Positions 5,864 to 12,495 of a stretch of 13,272 nt of DNA are shown one piece after another. Position 1 is the stretch's first letter; each line of letters starts with the position of its first letter. A program made the position numbers and the translations under genes. The notes beneath the pieces are model-generated. The model made no database searches. It was not told the DNA's origin and saw only the letters and a program-made list of their open reading frames with translations. The stretch is taken from positions 1-13,272 of the forward strand of contig CAMLNH010000029.1 in assembly GCA_946481355.1 (NCBI GenBank), written 5' to 3'. The DNA is from an uncultured Curvibacter sp. Lineage in GTDB: Bacteria; Pseudomonadota; Gammaproteobacteria; Burkholderiales; Burkholderiaceae.

Positions 5864-7063
5864 ATGGTTCAACAGACTAAACGTACCCTGCTCAAAGGCA
5901 CGGCCGCTGCCGTCGGCGCCGCCACCTTTGCCCCGCACCTGCTGGCCAACCAGGCCCCGGTGCGCATCGGTTATGCCATCGCCCGCACCGGCCCCTGGAC
6001 CGGCGGCGCCCAGGTCAGCCAGGAGCCCAACTACCTGCTCTGGGCCGAGCAGCAGAATGCCGCGGGTGGCCTGGACGTCAAGGGTGTCAAGCGCCCGATC
6101 GAGCTGATCAGCTCCGACGACCGCAGCGACATCGAGACCTGCGTGCGCTCCTATGAAAAGCTCATGGGTTCGGACAAGGTGGACCTGGTGCTGCCGCCCT
6201 GGGGCTCCAACGCCAACTTCGCCGTGGCCCCGCTGGCCAACCGCTACCAGTACCCCTTCCTCGCCCCCACGGCCCTGTCCAAGCGCCTGGTCGAGATGAA
6301 GCTGCCCTATTTCTTCCTGCTGCTGCAGCAGCCCAAGCCTATGTGCGACGCCCTCGTCGACATGCTCAAGGCCAACGGCTGCAAGACCGTGGCCGTGGTC
6401 TATGTGGACGACCTCTTCGGCTTGGAGAACTACGCCGCGCTCAAGGTTGCGCTGCAGGGCACGGGCATCCAGATGGTGGAAGACAAGAGCTACCCGGGCG
6501 GCGTCAAGGATCTGTCGCCCGTGCTGCGCTCCATCAAGGACAAGAACCCCGATGCCTTCATCGGCTTCACCTACCCGCCGGACACCATCCTGGCCAGCCG
6601 TCAGGCCAAGGAGATCGGTTTCAACCCCAAGTTCTTCTACGCCTCGGTGGGCACGGCCTTCCAGCTCTATCGCAACGTCATGACGCCCGCGGGCGCCGAA
6701 GGCGTGCTGGGCATGGGCTCGTGGAACAGCAAGACCAGCGCCGGTGCCAAGGCCTACTTCGATGCCCACACCAAGAAGTTCGGCGGCAAGGAGCCCGATC
6801 GCTGGGCCAGCGGTGCGGCCTGGGCCGGCCTGGAGATCCTGACCAACGCCGTCAAGGCCAATGGCCTGGACCGCAAGGCCATTCGCGACTACATCGCCAG
6901 CACGACCCACAAGACCATCCTGGGCGACATCAAGTTCGCCGGCAGCGAGAACGTGGGCACGCCGGGCACCGTAGGCCAGTGGCAGAACGGCGAGTTCGAA
7001 GTGGTGTGGCCGCCCAAGCTGGCCACCGCGAAACTCAATGCGAGCAAACCCGCCTGGAAGTAA
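5864..7063 (+). CDS. Branched-chain-type (HAAT) ABC transporter substrate-binding protein
   Basis: This 399-residue protein is a type I periplasmic binding protein of the LivK/UrtA/aromatic-acid group. It has an N-terminal export signal (about 1-30) starting TKRTLLKG, a near-match to a twin-arginine motif with KR in place of RR. The ligand-binding fold starts at VRIGYAIARTGPWTGG (33-48) and continues with typical features such as LVLPPWGSNA and PYFFLLLQQP. The start at 5864 has a GGAG site (5855-5858) five bases before it. It opens the transporter operon; the two permeases and two ATPases follow. A hairpin downstream of its stop may stabilise its message relative to the membrane parts. The ligand could be an amino acid, a urea-like compound or an aromatic acid. 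The neighbouring aldehyde dehydrogenase makes an aromatic or related compound more likely, as inference. Confidence 0.9.
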   Translation: MVQQTKRTLLKGTAAAVGAATFAPHLLANQAPVRIGYAIARTGPWTGGAQVSQEPNYLLWAEQQNAAGGLDVKGVKRPIELISSDDRSDIETCVRSYEKLMGSDKVDLVLPPWGSNANFAVAPLANRYQYPFLAPTALSKRLVEMKLPYFFLLLQQPKPMCDALVDMLKANGCKTVAVVYVDDLFGLENYAALKVALQGTGIQMVEDKSYPGGVKDLSPVLRSIKDKNPDAFIGFTYPPDTILASRQAKEIGFNPKFFYASVGTAFQLYRNVMTPAGAEGVLGMGSWNSKTSAGAKAYFDAHTKKFGGKEPDRWASGAAWAGLEILTNAVKANGLDRKAIRDYIASTTHKTILGDIKFAGSENVGTPGTVGQWQNGEFEVVWPPKLATAKLNASKPAWK

Positions 7064-7072
7064 ATCCCTGAC

Positions 7073-7137
7073 GGGCCACCCGGCCCATCTTTCGTCCCTC
7101 TTTTCCGCCCGCCTCTGTATCCCGGGGGTGGGCGGAA
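7073..7137 (+). other. Intercistronic hairpins between binding protein and first permease
   Basis: The 84-base gap holds two inverted repeats: GGGCC (7073-7077) with GGCCC (7082-7086), and TTCCGCCC (7103-7110) with GGGCGGAA (7130-7137). The second ends ten bases before the permease start and would sequester the only GGA-like sequence there. In binding-protein operons such structures often lower downstream expression or protect the upstream message. The pairing is seen; the effect is inferred. Confidence 0.45.
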
Positions 7138-7147
7138 CCTTCTCAAC

Positions 7148-8038
7148 ATGTCTATCACTGCCTGGCTCGAACTGATAGCTTCCGGTCTGATCACCGGTGG
7201 CATCTATGCGCTGGTCGCCCTGGGGTTGAACCTCCAGTACGGCCTGATGCGCATCCTCAACATCGCCCATGGCGAATTCCTCATGGTCGGGGCCTACCTG
7301 ACCTGGCTGGTGCACACGCAGTTCGGCTTCTCGCCCCTGCTCATGGTGCCTGTCTCCTTCCTGGCGCTGATGCTGCTGGGCGTGGTCGTGCACTTCCTGT
7401 GCTTCCGCCGCCTCACCGCCACCTCGCCCAATCTCGATGTCTTCGAGGCGCGCGGCCTGATGGTCGCCTTCGGCCTCATGTTCCTGGTGCAGAACTTCGT
7501 GTCCTGGATGTGGGGCGGTGATCTGCGCGGCTACGACTACCTGACCGAGCCCGTGAAGTTCGGCGAGGTGCAGTTCGCCGGCAACAAGCTGCTGGTCTTC
7601 TTCCTGGCCCTGGTGTTTGCCGGTGCGCTCATCGTGCTCATGCGCCAGACCCTGCTGGGCAAGGGCGTGCGCGCGCTCATGCAGTCGTCCATCGGTGCAC
7701 AGCTCATGGGCATCGACACCAAGCGCCTGCACCCGCTGATGTTCGGCATCGGCCTGGGTCTGTCGGGCATCGCCGGCGCGCTGCTGTCCATGGCCTACAC
7801 CATCACCCCCTACATGGGCCAGCCCTATACCGTGACGGCGCTCATCGTCATCACGCTCGGCGGTTTCGGCAGCATGGGCGGCGCGCTGATCGGCGGCCTC
7901 TTCCTCGGCGTGATCGAGGCCCTGGGCATGCACTTCACCAATCCCTCGCTCAAGGCCCTGTTGTCCTACGCGGTGTTCATCGCCGTGCTGCTGCTGCGCC
8001 CCGAAGGCCTGTTCACCCGCAAATCGCGCAAGGCATGA
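7148..8038 (+). CDS. HAAT-family ABC transporter permease, LivH type
   Basis: This 296-residue integral inner-membrane protein has about eight hydrophobic segments. The LivH hallmark NIAHGEFLMVGAY is at about 38-50, and the late conserved GGFGSMGGALIGGLFLGVIEALG-type loop and helix follow in the last fifth. It pairs with the next gene's permease to form the transmembrane channel for the substrate delivered by the periplasmic binding protein. Its length is normal for LivH. The start ATG at 7148 lacks a strong ribosome site and lies just after an intercistronic hairpin. It ends four bases before the next start, so the two permeases are probably translated together. Substrate identity cannot be deduced from it. 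Confidence 0.93.
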   Translation: MSITAWLELIASGLITGGIYALVALGLNLQYGLMRILNIAHGEFLMVGAYLTWLVHTQFGFSPLLMVPVSFLALMLLGVVVHFLCFRRLTATSPNLDVFEARGLMVAFGLMFLVQNFVSWMWGGDLRGYDYLTEPVKFGEVQFAGNKLLVFFLALVFAGALIVLMRQTLLGKGVRALMQSSIGAQLMGIDTKRLHPLMFGIGLGLSGIAGALLSMAYTITPYMGQPYTVTALIVITLGGFGSMGGALIGGLFLGVIEALGMHFTNPSLKALLSYAVFIAVLLLRPEGLFTRKSRKA

Positions 8039-8042
8039 CCGC

Positions 8043-9071
8043 ATGAACTCTCGTCAATTCCTCATCCGCGACGTGCTCGTGCTGCTGGCCTTCACGGGCT
8101 GGGCCCTGGCCCTGCCCTTCTACACCAGCGAGTTCGTCACCTCCATGGCGCTGACCTGCCTGATGTACGTGGCCCTGTCTTCGAGCTGGGGCCTGTTCTG
8201 CGGCAGCACGCGCTACCTCTCGCTCGCCACCTCGGCCTTTTTCGGCATCGGGGCCTACACCACGGCCATCCTGCTGGGCCAGTTCGGCTGGGTCGAGACC
8301 ATCGCCATCGGCGCGGGCATCGCCCTCGTCGTGGCCGTGGTCATGGGCGCGGCGGTGCTGCACCTGCGCGGCACCTATTTCGCCGTGTTGACCTTCGGCA
8401 TGACCGAGCTCATCCTGCACGCCGTGACCTATTTCGAGAAGTCGGTCACCGGCACCGTGGGGCGCGTGCTCACCGTGGTGCCCGAGCGCGACACCATTTA
8501 TCTGACGGTGCTGGCCCTGGCCGTGCTGTCGGTGGCGGTGTCGATCTGGGTGCGGCGCACGCGTTTCGGCCTGGCCCTCATGGGCATCGGTGCCGACGAG
8601 CAGCGCGCCCAGACCCTGGGCGTGAACACCCGCCTGATCAAGATCGCAGGCTTTGCACTGACGGCCGCCTTCGCCGGCGCTGTGGGTGCGGCCATGGCGG
8701 TGCGCTGGACCTACATCGACCCGCACACGGTCTTCAACCCCTTCATCGGTTTCCAGACCGTGCTGATCACGCTGATCGGGGGCGTGCTCACGCTCTGGGG
8801 CCCGCTGATCGCGGCCATCATCTTCAGCGTGCTGGCCGAATCGTTGCGCCTGCAGTTCCCGCAGATCTACCTAATGTCCCTGGGCCTGCTGCTCATCCTC
8901 TGCGTGCTCTACCTGCCGGGCGGCCTGGCCTCACTGCGCTGGGCCACCTTCAAGGGCTGGTGGTACGACACGCGCGACTGGGCCAAGGACCTCAAGCGCG
9001 AGCTCAGCGGCGAGAAGGAACGTGAGAAGCAGCGCGCCAAGCGCCGCGAGAAGGAGAGCTACTTTGTCTGA
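8043..9071 (+). CDS. HAAT-family ABC transporter permease, LivM type
   Basis: This 342-residue membrane protein has the LivM pattern: an N-terminal hydrophobic helix pair, a SLATSAFFGIGAYTTAIL motif (about 60-77), the cytoplasmic LALMGIGADEQRAQTLGVN coupling region, and a late LIGGVLTLWGPLIAA segment. It forms a heterodimer with the LivH-type permease. The last 38 or so residues are an unusual, highly charged tail (KRELSGEKEREKQRAKRREKE) that should lie in the cytoplasm, where LivM proteins normally end soon after the last helix. The gene starts four bases after the LivH-type stop. Its own stop overlaps the TTG start of the next gene by eight bases, and its last codons carry that gene's AAGGAG ribosome site. 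Confidence 0.92.
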   Translation: MNSRQFLIRDVLVLLAFTGWALALPFYTSEFVTSMALTCLMYVALSSSWGLFCGSTRYLSLATSAFFGIGAYTTAILLGQFGWVETIAIGAGIALVVAVVMGAAVLHLRGTYFAVLTFGMTELILHAVTYFEKSVTGTVGRVLTVVPERDTIYLTVLALAVLSVAVSIWVRRTRFGLALMGIGADEQRAQTLGVNTRLIKIAGFALTAAFAGAVGAAMAVRWTYIDPHTVFNPFIGFQTVLITLIGGVLTLWGPLIAAIIFSVLAESLRLQFPQIYLMSLGLLLILCVLYLPGGLASLRWATFKGWWYDTRDWAKDLKRELSGEKEREKQRAKRREKESYFV

Positions 9072-9864
9072 GCGCCAGAACTTTTTGTTGGAAGCCCACG
9101 AGGTCACGGTACGCTTCGGCGGCCTGACGGCTGTGGACGCGGTCAGCGCCAGCTTTGCCCCGGGTGAGCTCGTAGGCATCATCGGCCCCAACGGTGCTGG
9201 CAAGACCACCTTCTTCAACGCCATCTCGGGCGTGCAGGTGCCGACCTCGGGCCGTCTGGTCTGCCAGGGCAGCAACCTCACGGGCCGTGGCCCGCACCGC
9301 TTCGCCGCCAACGGGGTGGCGCGCACCTTCCAGACACCCCGCGTCTTTGCCGACATGCCGGTGATCGCCAACATCGAGTTTGGCCTCAAGTTTGCCGGCA
9401 AGCGCCGCCGCGAATACATCTTCTGGGGCGAGGAGAAGGATGTGCCCTGGGCGCTGCGCGATGCGCGCAGCATCCTGGCGCTCATCGGTCTCTCGGCCCA
9501 GGCGGAGTTACCGGCCGCAGCCATCACCCCTTCGCAGCAGCGCCTGCTGGAGATCGGCATGGCCCTGGCCACACGTCCCAAGCTGCTGCTGCTCGACGAG
9601 GTCGCCGCCGGCCTGACCGAGGCCGAGATCGAGGAGATGGCCCGCCTGATCGGCCGCCTGCGCGACGAGCTGGACCTGACCGTGATCTGGATCGAGCACG
9701 CCGTCACCACGTTGCTGCGCCATGTGGAGCGTGTCATCGTGCTGCACCAGGGCCGGAAGATCGCCGACGACACACCGCACAACGTGGTGCGCAACCCCGA
9801 GGTGATCGAAGCCTATCTGGGCGACGAGATGGCCGAGCCCGAAGCAGAGGAGGTGGCCGCATGA
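9064..9864 (+). CDS. HAAT-family ABC transporter ATPase, LivG type, with degenerate signature motif
   Basis: This 266-residue nucleotide-binding subunit has a Walker A GPNGAGKTT at 41-49, Q-loop Q90 (RTFQTP), Walker B LLLLDE at 174-179 and H-loop H212. The signature motif is unusual: where LivG proteins carry a GQQ or LSGGQ-like sequence, this one reads ITPSQQ (154-159), with serine in place of the key glycine. I place the start at TTG 9064: it has an AAGGAG site at 9051-9056 with seven bases of spacing, and the protein then begins SERQNFLLEAHEVTVRFGG as in homologues. A GTG at 9022 would add 14 residues inside the previous gene. It should pair with the next ATPase beneath the two permeases. 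Its stop overlaps the next start as ATGA. Confidence 0.9.
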   Translation: MSERQNFLLEAHEVTVRFGGLTAVDAVSASFAPGELVGIIGPNGAGKTTFFNAISGVQVPTSGRLVCQGSNLTGRGPHRFAANGVARTFQTPRVFADMPVIANIEFGLKFAGKRRREYIFWGEEKDVPWALRDARSILALIGLSAQAELPAAAITPSQQRLLEIGMALATRPKLLLLDEVAAGLTEAEIEEMARLIGRLRDELDLTVIWIEHAVTTLLRHVERVIVLHQGRKIADDTPHNVVRNPEVIEAYLGDEMAEPEAEEVAA

Positions 9865-10667
9865 TGTGGTACCGCGACACCCCCTTTGTGCTGGGGGACC
9901 AGAAACGTGCACACCTGCAAGTGCGCGGCCTGAGTGCAGGTTACGGCGCCTTCCTCGTGCTGCGCGACCTGCGCTTCGAGGTCAAGCCCGGCCTGACCGT
10001 GATCCTCGGCCCCAACGGCGCGGGTAAGACCACCTTGCTCAAGTCCCTGATGGGCCTGATCCCGCGTCAGGGCCTGGTGCTGCTCGACGGCGAGGACCTG
10101 CCTGAAAAGACCCACGAGATCGTGCGCGGCGGCATGACCCTGGTGGCCGAAGGCCGCCAGCTCTTCCCGCAGATGAGCGTGCTCGAGAACCTGGAGCTCG
10201 GCGGCTGGCTCATCCCCAAGGCCGAGCGGGCGCGTCGCATGGAGCTGGTGCTGAGCGACTTCCCCAAGCTGCGCGAGCGCATCCACCAGCTGGCTGGCAC
10301 CATGAGCGGCGGCGAACAGCAGATGGTGGCCGTGGCCCGCGCCATGATGAGCGCGCCGCGCCTGCTCATGCTCGACGAGCCCTCGCTGGGCCTGGCGCCG
10401 CGCATGGTCGACGAGCTGCTGGGCATGGCGCGCCGCATCGCCGACAGCGGCACCACCGTGCTCATGGTGGAGCAGAACGTCAAGAAGGCGCTGGCCGTGG
10501 CCGACCGAGGTTATGTGCTGGAGCGCGGCTCCCTGGTGGCCAGCGGTCCGGCCCGCCTGCTGGAGCGTTCCAACGTTGTGCGCGAGGCCTATCTGGGCGC
10601 CGACGCCGCCGACAAGACCAGCGCGGCCGACGCCGTCGAACGCCGCAAGAAAACCACTACCGTTTAA
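9861..10667 (+). CDS. HAAT-family ABC transporter ATPase, LivF type
   Basis: This 268-residue ATPase subunit has a Walker A GPNGAGKTT at 50-58, a canonical signature MSGGEQ at 148-153, Walker B LLMLDEP at 168-174, and the LivF-typical VEQN (203-206), where Gln replaces the usual H-loop histidine. LivF proteins normally begin close to the LQVRGLSAGYG strand; here about 18 extra residues (MMWYRDTPFVLGDQKRAH) come first. The start at 9861 overlaps the LivG-type stop, with an AGGAGG site (9847-9852) eight bases before it, so the extension is probably translated. The C-terminus also runs on by a lysine- and alanine-rich stretch. It completes the five-gene transporter and is followed after 27 bases by the aldehyde dehydrogenase, so cotranscription is likely. 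Confidence 0.92.
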   Translation: MMWYRDTPFVLGDQKRAHLQVRGLSAGYGAFLVLRDLRFEVKPGLTVILGPNGAGKTTLLKSLMGLIPRQGLVLLDGEDLPEKTHEIVRGGMTLVAEGRQLFPQMSVLENLELGGWLIPKAERARRMELVLSDFPKLRERIHQLAGTMSGGEQQMVAVARAMMSAPRLLMLDEPSLGLAPRMVDELLGMARRIADSGTTVLMVEQNVKKALAVADRGYVLERGSLVASGPARLLERSNVVREAYLGADAADKTSAADAVERRKKTTTV

Positions 10668-10694
10668 AGAACCGAACCCGTCAAGGAGAAACCT

Positions 10695-12149
10695 ATGTCC
10701 GACATGTCCATGCTCATCAACGGCCTCAAGGTCACCGCCGAAAAGGGCGCCACCTTCGAGCGCCGCAACCCCCTGGATGGCACGGTGGCCACGCGTGCCC
10801 CGGCCGCTTCCCCGGCCGACGCCGTGATGGCTGTCGAGGCCGCCGCCGAAGCCTTCAAGACCTGGGGCCAGACCGGCCCGACCGAGCGCCGCATGCTGCT
10901 GCTCAAGGCCGCCGATGCGCTCGAAGCCAAGACGCCCAAGTTCATCGAGGCCGTGGGCGCCGAGACCGGCGGCACCGCCATGTGGGCCGGCTTCAACTGC
11001 ATGCTGGCTGCCGGCATGCTGCGCGAGGCCGCCGCGCTGACCACGCAGATCGCCGGTGAGGTGATCCCCTCCGACGTGCCGGGCTCGCTGGCCATGGGCG
11101 TGCGCCAGCCCGCCGGTGTGGTGCTGGGCATCGCGCCCTGGAACGCGCCCATCATTCTGGCCACGCGTGCCATTGCCACGCCCCTGGCCTGCGGCAACAC
11201 CGTGATCCTCAAGGGCTCCGAGAACTGCCCGCGCACGCACCAGCTCATCATCGAGTCCCTGCAGGACGCAGGCTTCCCGCCCGGCGTGGTGAACTACGTC
11301 ACCAACGCGCCGGCCGATGCCGGCGCCGTGGTGGAAGCCATGGTGGCGCATCCTGCCGTGCGCCGCGTGAACTTCACGGGTTCGACCAAGGTGGGCAAGA
11401 TCATCGCCATGACCTGCGCCAAGTACCTCAAGCCGGTGGTGCTGGAGCTCGGCGGCAAGGCGCCGCTGGTGGTGCTGGACGATGCCGACCTGGACGATGC
11501 CGTCAACGGCGCGGCCTTCGGCGCCTTCGCCAACAGCGGCCAGATCTGCATGTCGACCGAGCGCATCATCGTCGACCAGAAGATCGCCGACGCCTTCGTC
11601 AAGAAGTTCGCCGACAAGGCCAAGAACCTGCCCCTGGGTGACCCGCGCAAGCCCGAGCCCGTCGTGCTGGGCTCGGTCATCGGCATGAACACGGTCGAGC
11701 ATTGCAACCGCCTGATCGACGACGCGCTGGCCAAGGGTGCCAAGCTGGTCTGCGGCGAGAAGGCCACCACCACGCTGATGCCCGCCACCATCCTGGATCA
11801 CGTGACCCCGGCCATGAAGATCTACCACGAGGAGACCTTCGGCCCGGTGAAGTGCATCGTGCGTGTCAACGGTGTGGAAGAGGCCGTGGCCTGCGCCAAC
11901 GACAACGAGTACGGCCTGTCTGCGGCCGTGTTCGGTGGCGATATCGCACGGGCCATGAACGTGGCGCGCCGCATCGACTCGGGCATCTGCCACGTCAATG
12001 GCCCCACGGTGCATGACGAGGCGCAGATGCCCTTCGGCGGCGTCAAGGGCTCGGGCATCGGCCGCTTCGGTGGCAAGGCTGGCATCGCCGAGTTCACCGA
12101 GCTGCGCTGGATCACGGTGCAGACAACGCCGCGCCACTACCCCTTCTGA
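10695..12149 (+). CDS. NAD(P)-dependent aldehyde dehydrogenase, salicylaldehyde/vanillin type
   Basis: This 484-residue enzyme of the ALDH superfamily oxidises an aldehyde to its carboxylic acid. Catalytic residues are in place: N150 in APWNAP, E251 in LELGGKAP and nucleophile C285 in GQICMSTER. The nucleotide-binding FTGSTKVG lies at 227-234. The CMSTER motif and the C-terminal HDEAQMPFGGVKGSG and GRFGGKAG run are typical of the salicylaldehyde/vanillin/benzaldehyde dehydrogenase branch. The length is normal. It is cytoplasmic. The start at 10695 follows an AAGGAGA site. It is the last gene of the transporter unit and is followed by a strong terminator. The context suggests that it oxidises an aldehyde made from the imported compound, perhaps by the divergently encoded aldolase-like protein. 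The exact substrate is not determinable. Confidence 0.92.
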   Translation: MSDMSMLINGLKVTAEKGATFERRNPLDGTVATRAPAASPADAVMAVEAAAEAFKTWGQTGPTERRMLLLKAADALEAKTPKFIEAVGAETGGTAMWAGFNCMLAAGMLREAAALTTQIAGEVIPSDVPGSLAMGVRQPAGVVLGIAPWNAPIILATRAIATPLACGNTVILKGSENCPRTHQLIIESLQDAGFPPGVVNYVTNAPADAGAVVEAMVAHPAVRRVNFTGSTKVGKIIAMTCAKYLKPVVLELGGKAPLVVLDDADLDDAVNGAAFGAFANSGQICMSTERIIVDQKIADAFVKKFADKAKNLPLGDPRKPEPVVLGSVIGMNTVEHCNRLIDDALAKGAKLVCGEKATTTLMPATILDHVTPAMKIYHEETFGPVKCIVRVNGVEEAVACANDNEYGLSAAVFGGDIARAMNVARRIDSGICHVNGPTVHDEAQMPFGGVKGSGIGRFGGKAGIAEFTELRWITVQTTPRHYPF

Positions 12150-12156
12150 TTCCCAA

Positions 12157-12196
12157 GAAGAACAAGATCGAAGAACAACAAGACGTTTTCTTCGAT
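12157..12196 (+). repeat. Purine-rich 13-base tandem repeat and hairpin after the dehydrogenase
   Basis: GAAGAACAA occurs twice, at 12157-12165 and 12170-12178, with a 13-base period, in a purine-rich, low-GC tract unlike its surroundings. Overlapping it, ATCGAAGAA (12167-12175) pairs perfectly with TTCTTCGAT (12188-12196) around a 12-base loop. This hairpin stands just before the terminator proper. It may be part of a double terminator or a 3' end processing site. The repeat and pairing are seen directly; the role is a guess. Confidence 0.4.
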
Positions 12197-12199
12197 TCC

Positions 12200-12238
12200 A
12201 CCGCGCCCGCCTGATTCAGGCCGGCGCGGTTTCTTTTT
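12200..12238 (+). terminator. Strong intrinsic terminator of the transporter-dehydrogenase unit
   Basis: ACCGCGCC (12200-12207) pairs with GGCGCGGT (12223-12230), and inside it GCCTG (12209-12213) pairs with CAGGC (12217-12221), with one C-C mismatch (12208/12222). The T-rich tract TTCTTTTT (12231-12238) follows. The form is canonical on the plus strand. Its right half overlaps the last codons and the stop of the opposite cysteine-cluster gene (12216-12230). No T-run is present for the minus strand. Confidence 0.85.
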
Positions 12239-12473
12239 CCAGCTGTGTCAGATAGAGCAGGGCATGTGCGGCCGAGTTGCCGCACATGGTGGGTGAGGGC
12301 ATCAGACTGCTGCAGACCGCGGGCCGCTCGGGTCTGCCGAAGATCCGGCAGCGGCCTGCCGTATCCAGCTGCACGCAGCGCACCCCGGCCGGCTTGCCCT
12401 GGGGCATGCCGGGGATGGTGCTGGAGATGGAGGGTGCGATACAACAGGCGGCGCAGCCCGGGCGGCAATCCAT
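12216..12473 (-). CDS. YkgJ-family cysteine-cluster mini-protein
   Basis: This 85-residue protein has eight cysteines: C3, C7, C10 and C11 in a CxxxCxxCC block at the N-terminus, then C33, C42, C54 and C64. The pattern and the motifs GKPAGVRC and [13 protein letters not shown] match the short YkgJ-type (CxxCxxCC) family, which is thought to bind zinc or an iron-sulfur cluster. The biochemical role of the family is not established. No signal peptide is present. The start ATG at 12473 has a poor ribosome site and follows the FMN reductase stop by 22 bases on the same strand, so it is probably expressed by readthrough of that transcript. It converges on the dehydrogenase unit, whose terminator overlaps its 3' end. 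Confidence 0.87.
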   Translation of the reverse strand: MDCRPGCAACCIAPSISSTIPGMPQGKPAGVRCVQLDTAGRCRIFGRPERPAVCSSLMPSPTMCGNSAAHALLYLTQLEKETAPA

Positions 12474-12476
12474 GGC

Positions 12477-12493
12477 GCTATGAATTTGCTAGC
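12477..12493. repeat. Short inverted element resembling a Comamonadaceae intergenic repeat
   Basis: The gap between the FMN reductase and the cysteine-cluster gene holds GCTATGAATTTGCTAGC, with GCTA and TAGC ends. It resembles part of the GCTATNAAATT-type intergenic repeat that I recall from Comamonadaceae genomes, including the AT-rich core. It is short and may be a decayed remnant. The similarity is from memory and unverified. Confidence 0.25.
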
Positions 12494-12495
12494 AA

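Noticed and set aside
5789..8044. A 751-codon open frame on the minus strand opposite the binding protein and first permease
   Set aside because: The translation is rich in H, Q, G and A with no domain pattern. It mirrors the codon bias of clear plus-strand genes, a common artefact in high-GC DNA.
9813..12137. A 774-codon open frame on the minus strand opposite the LivF-type ATPase and the aldehyde dehydrogenase
   Set aside because: It has the same H/G/Q-rich shadow composition. The plus-strand genes have full catalytic motifs and ribosome sites; this frame has none.
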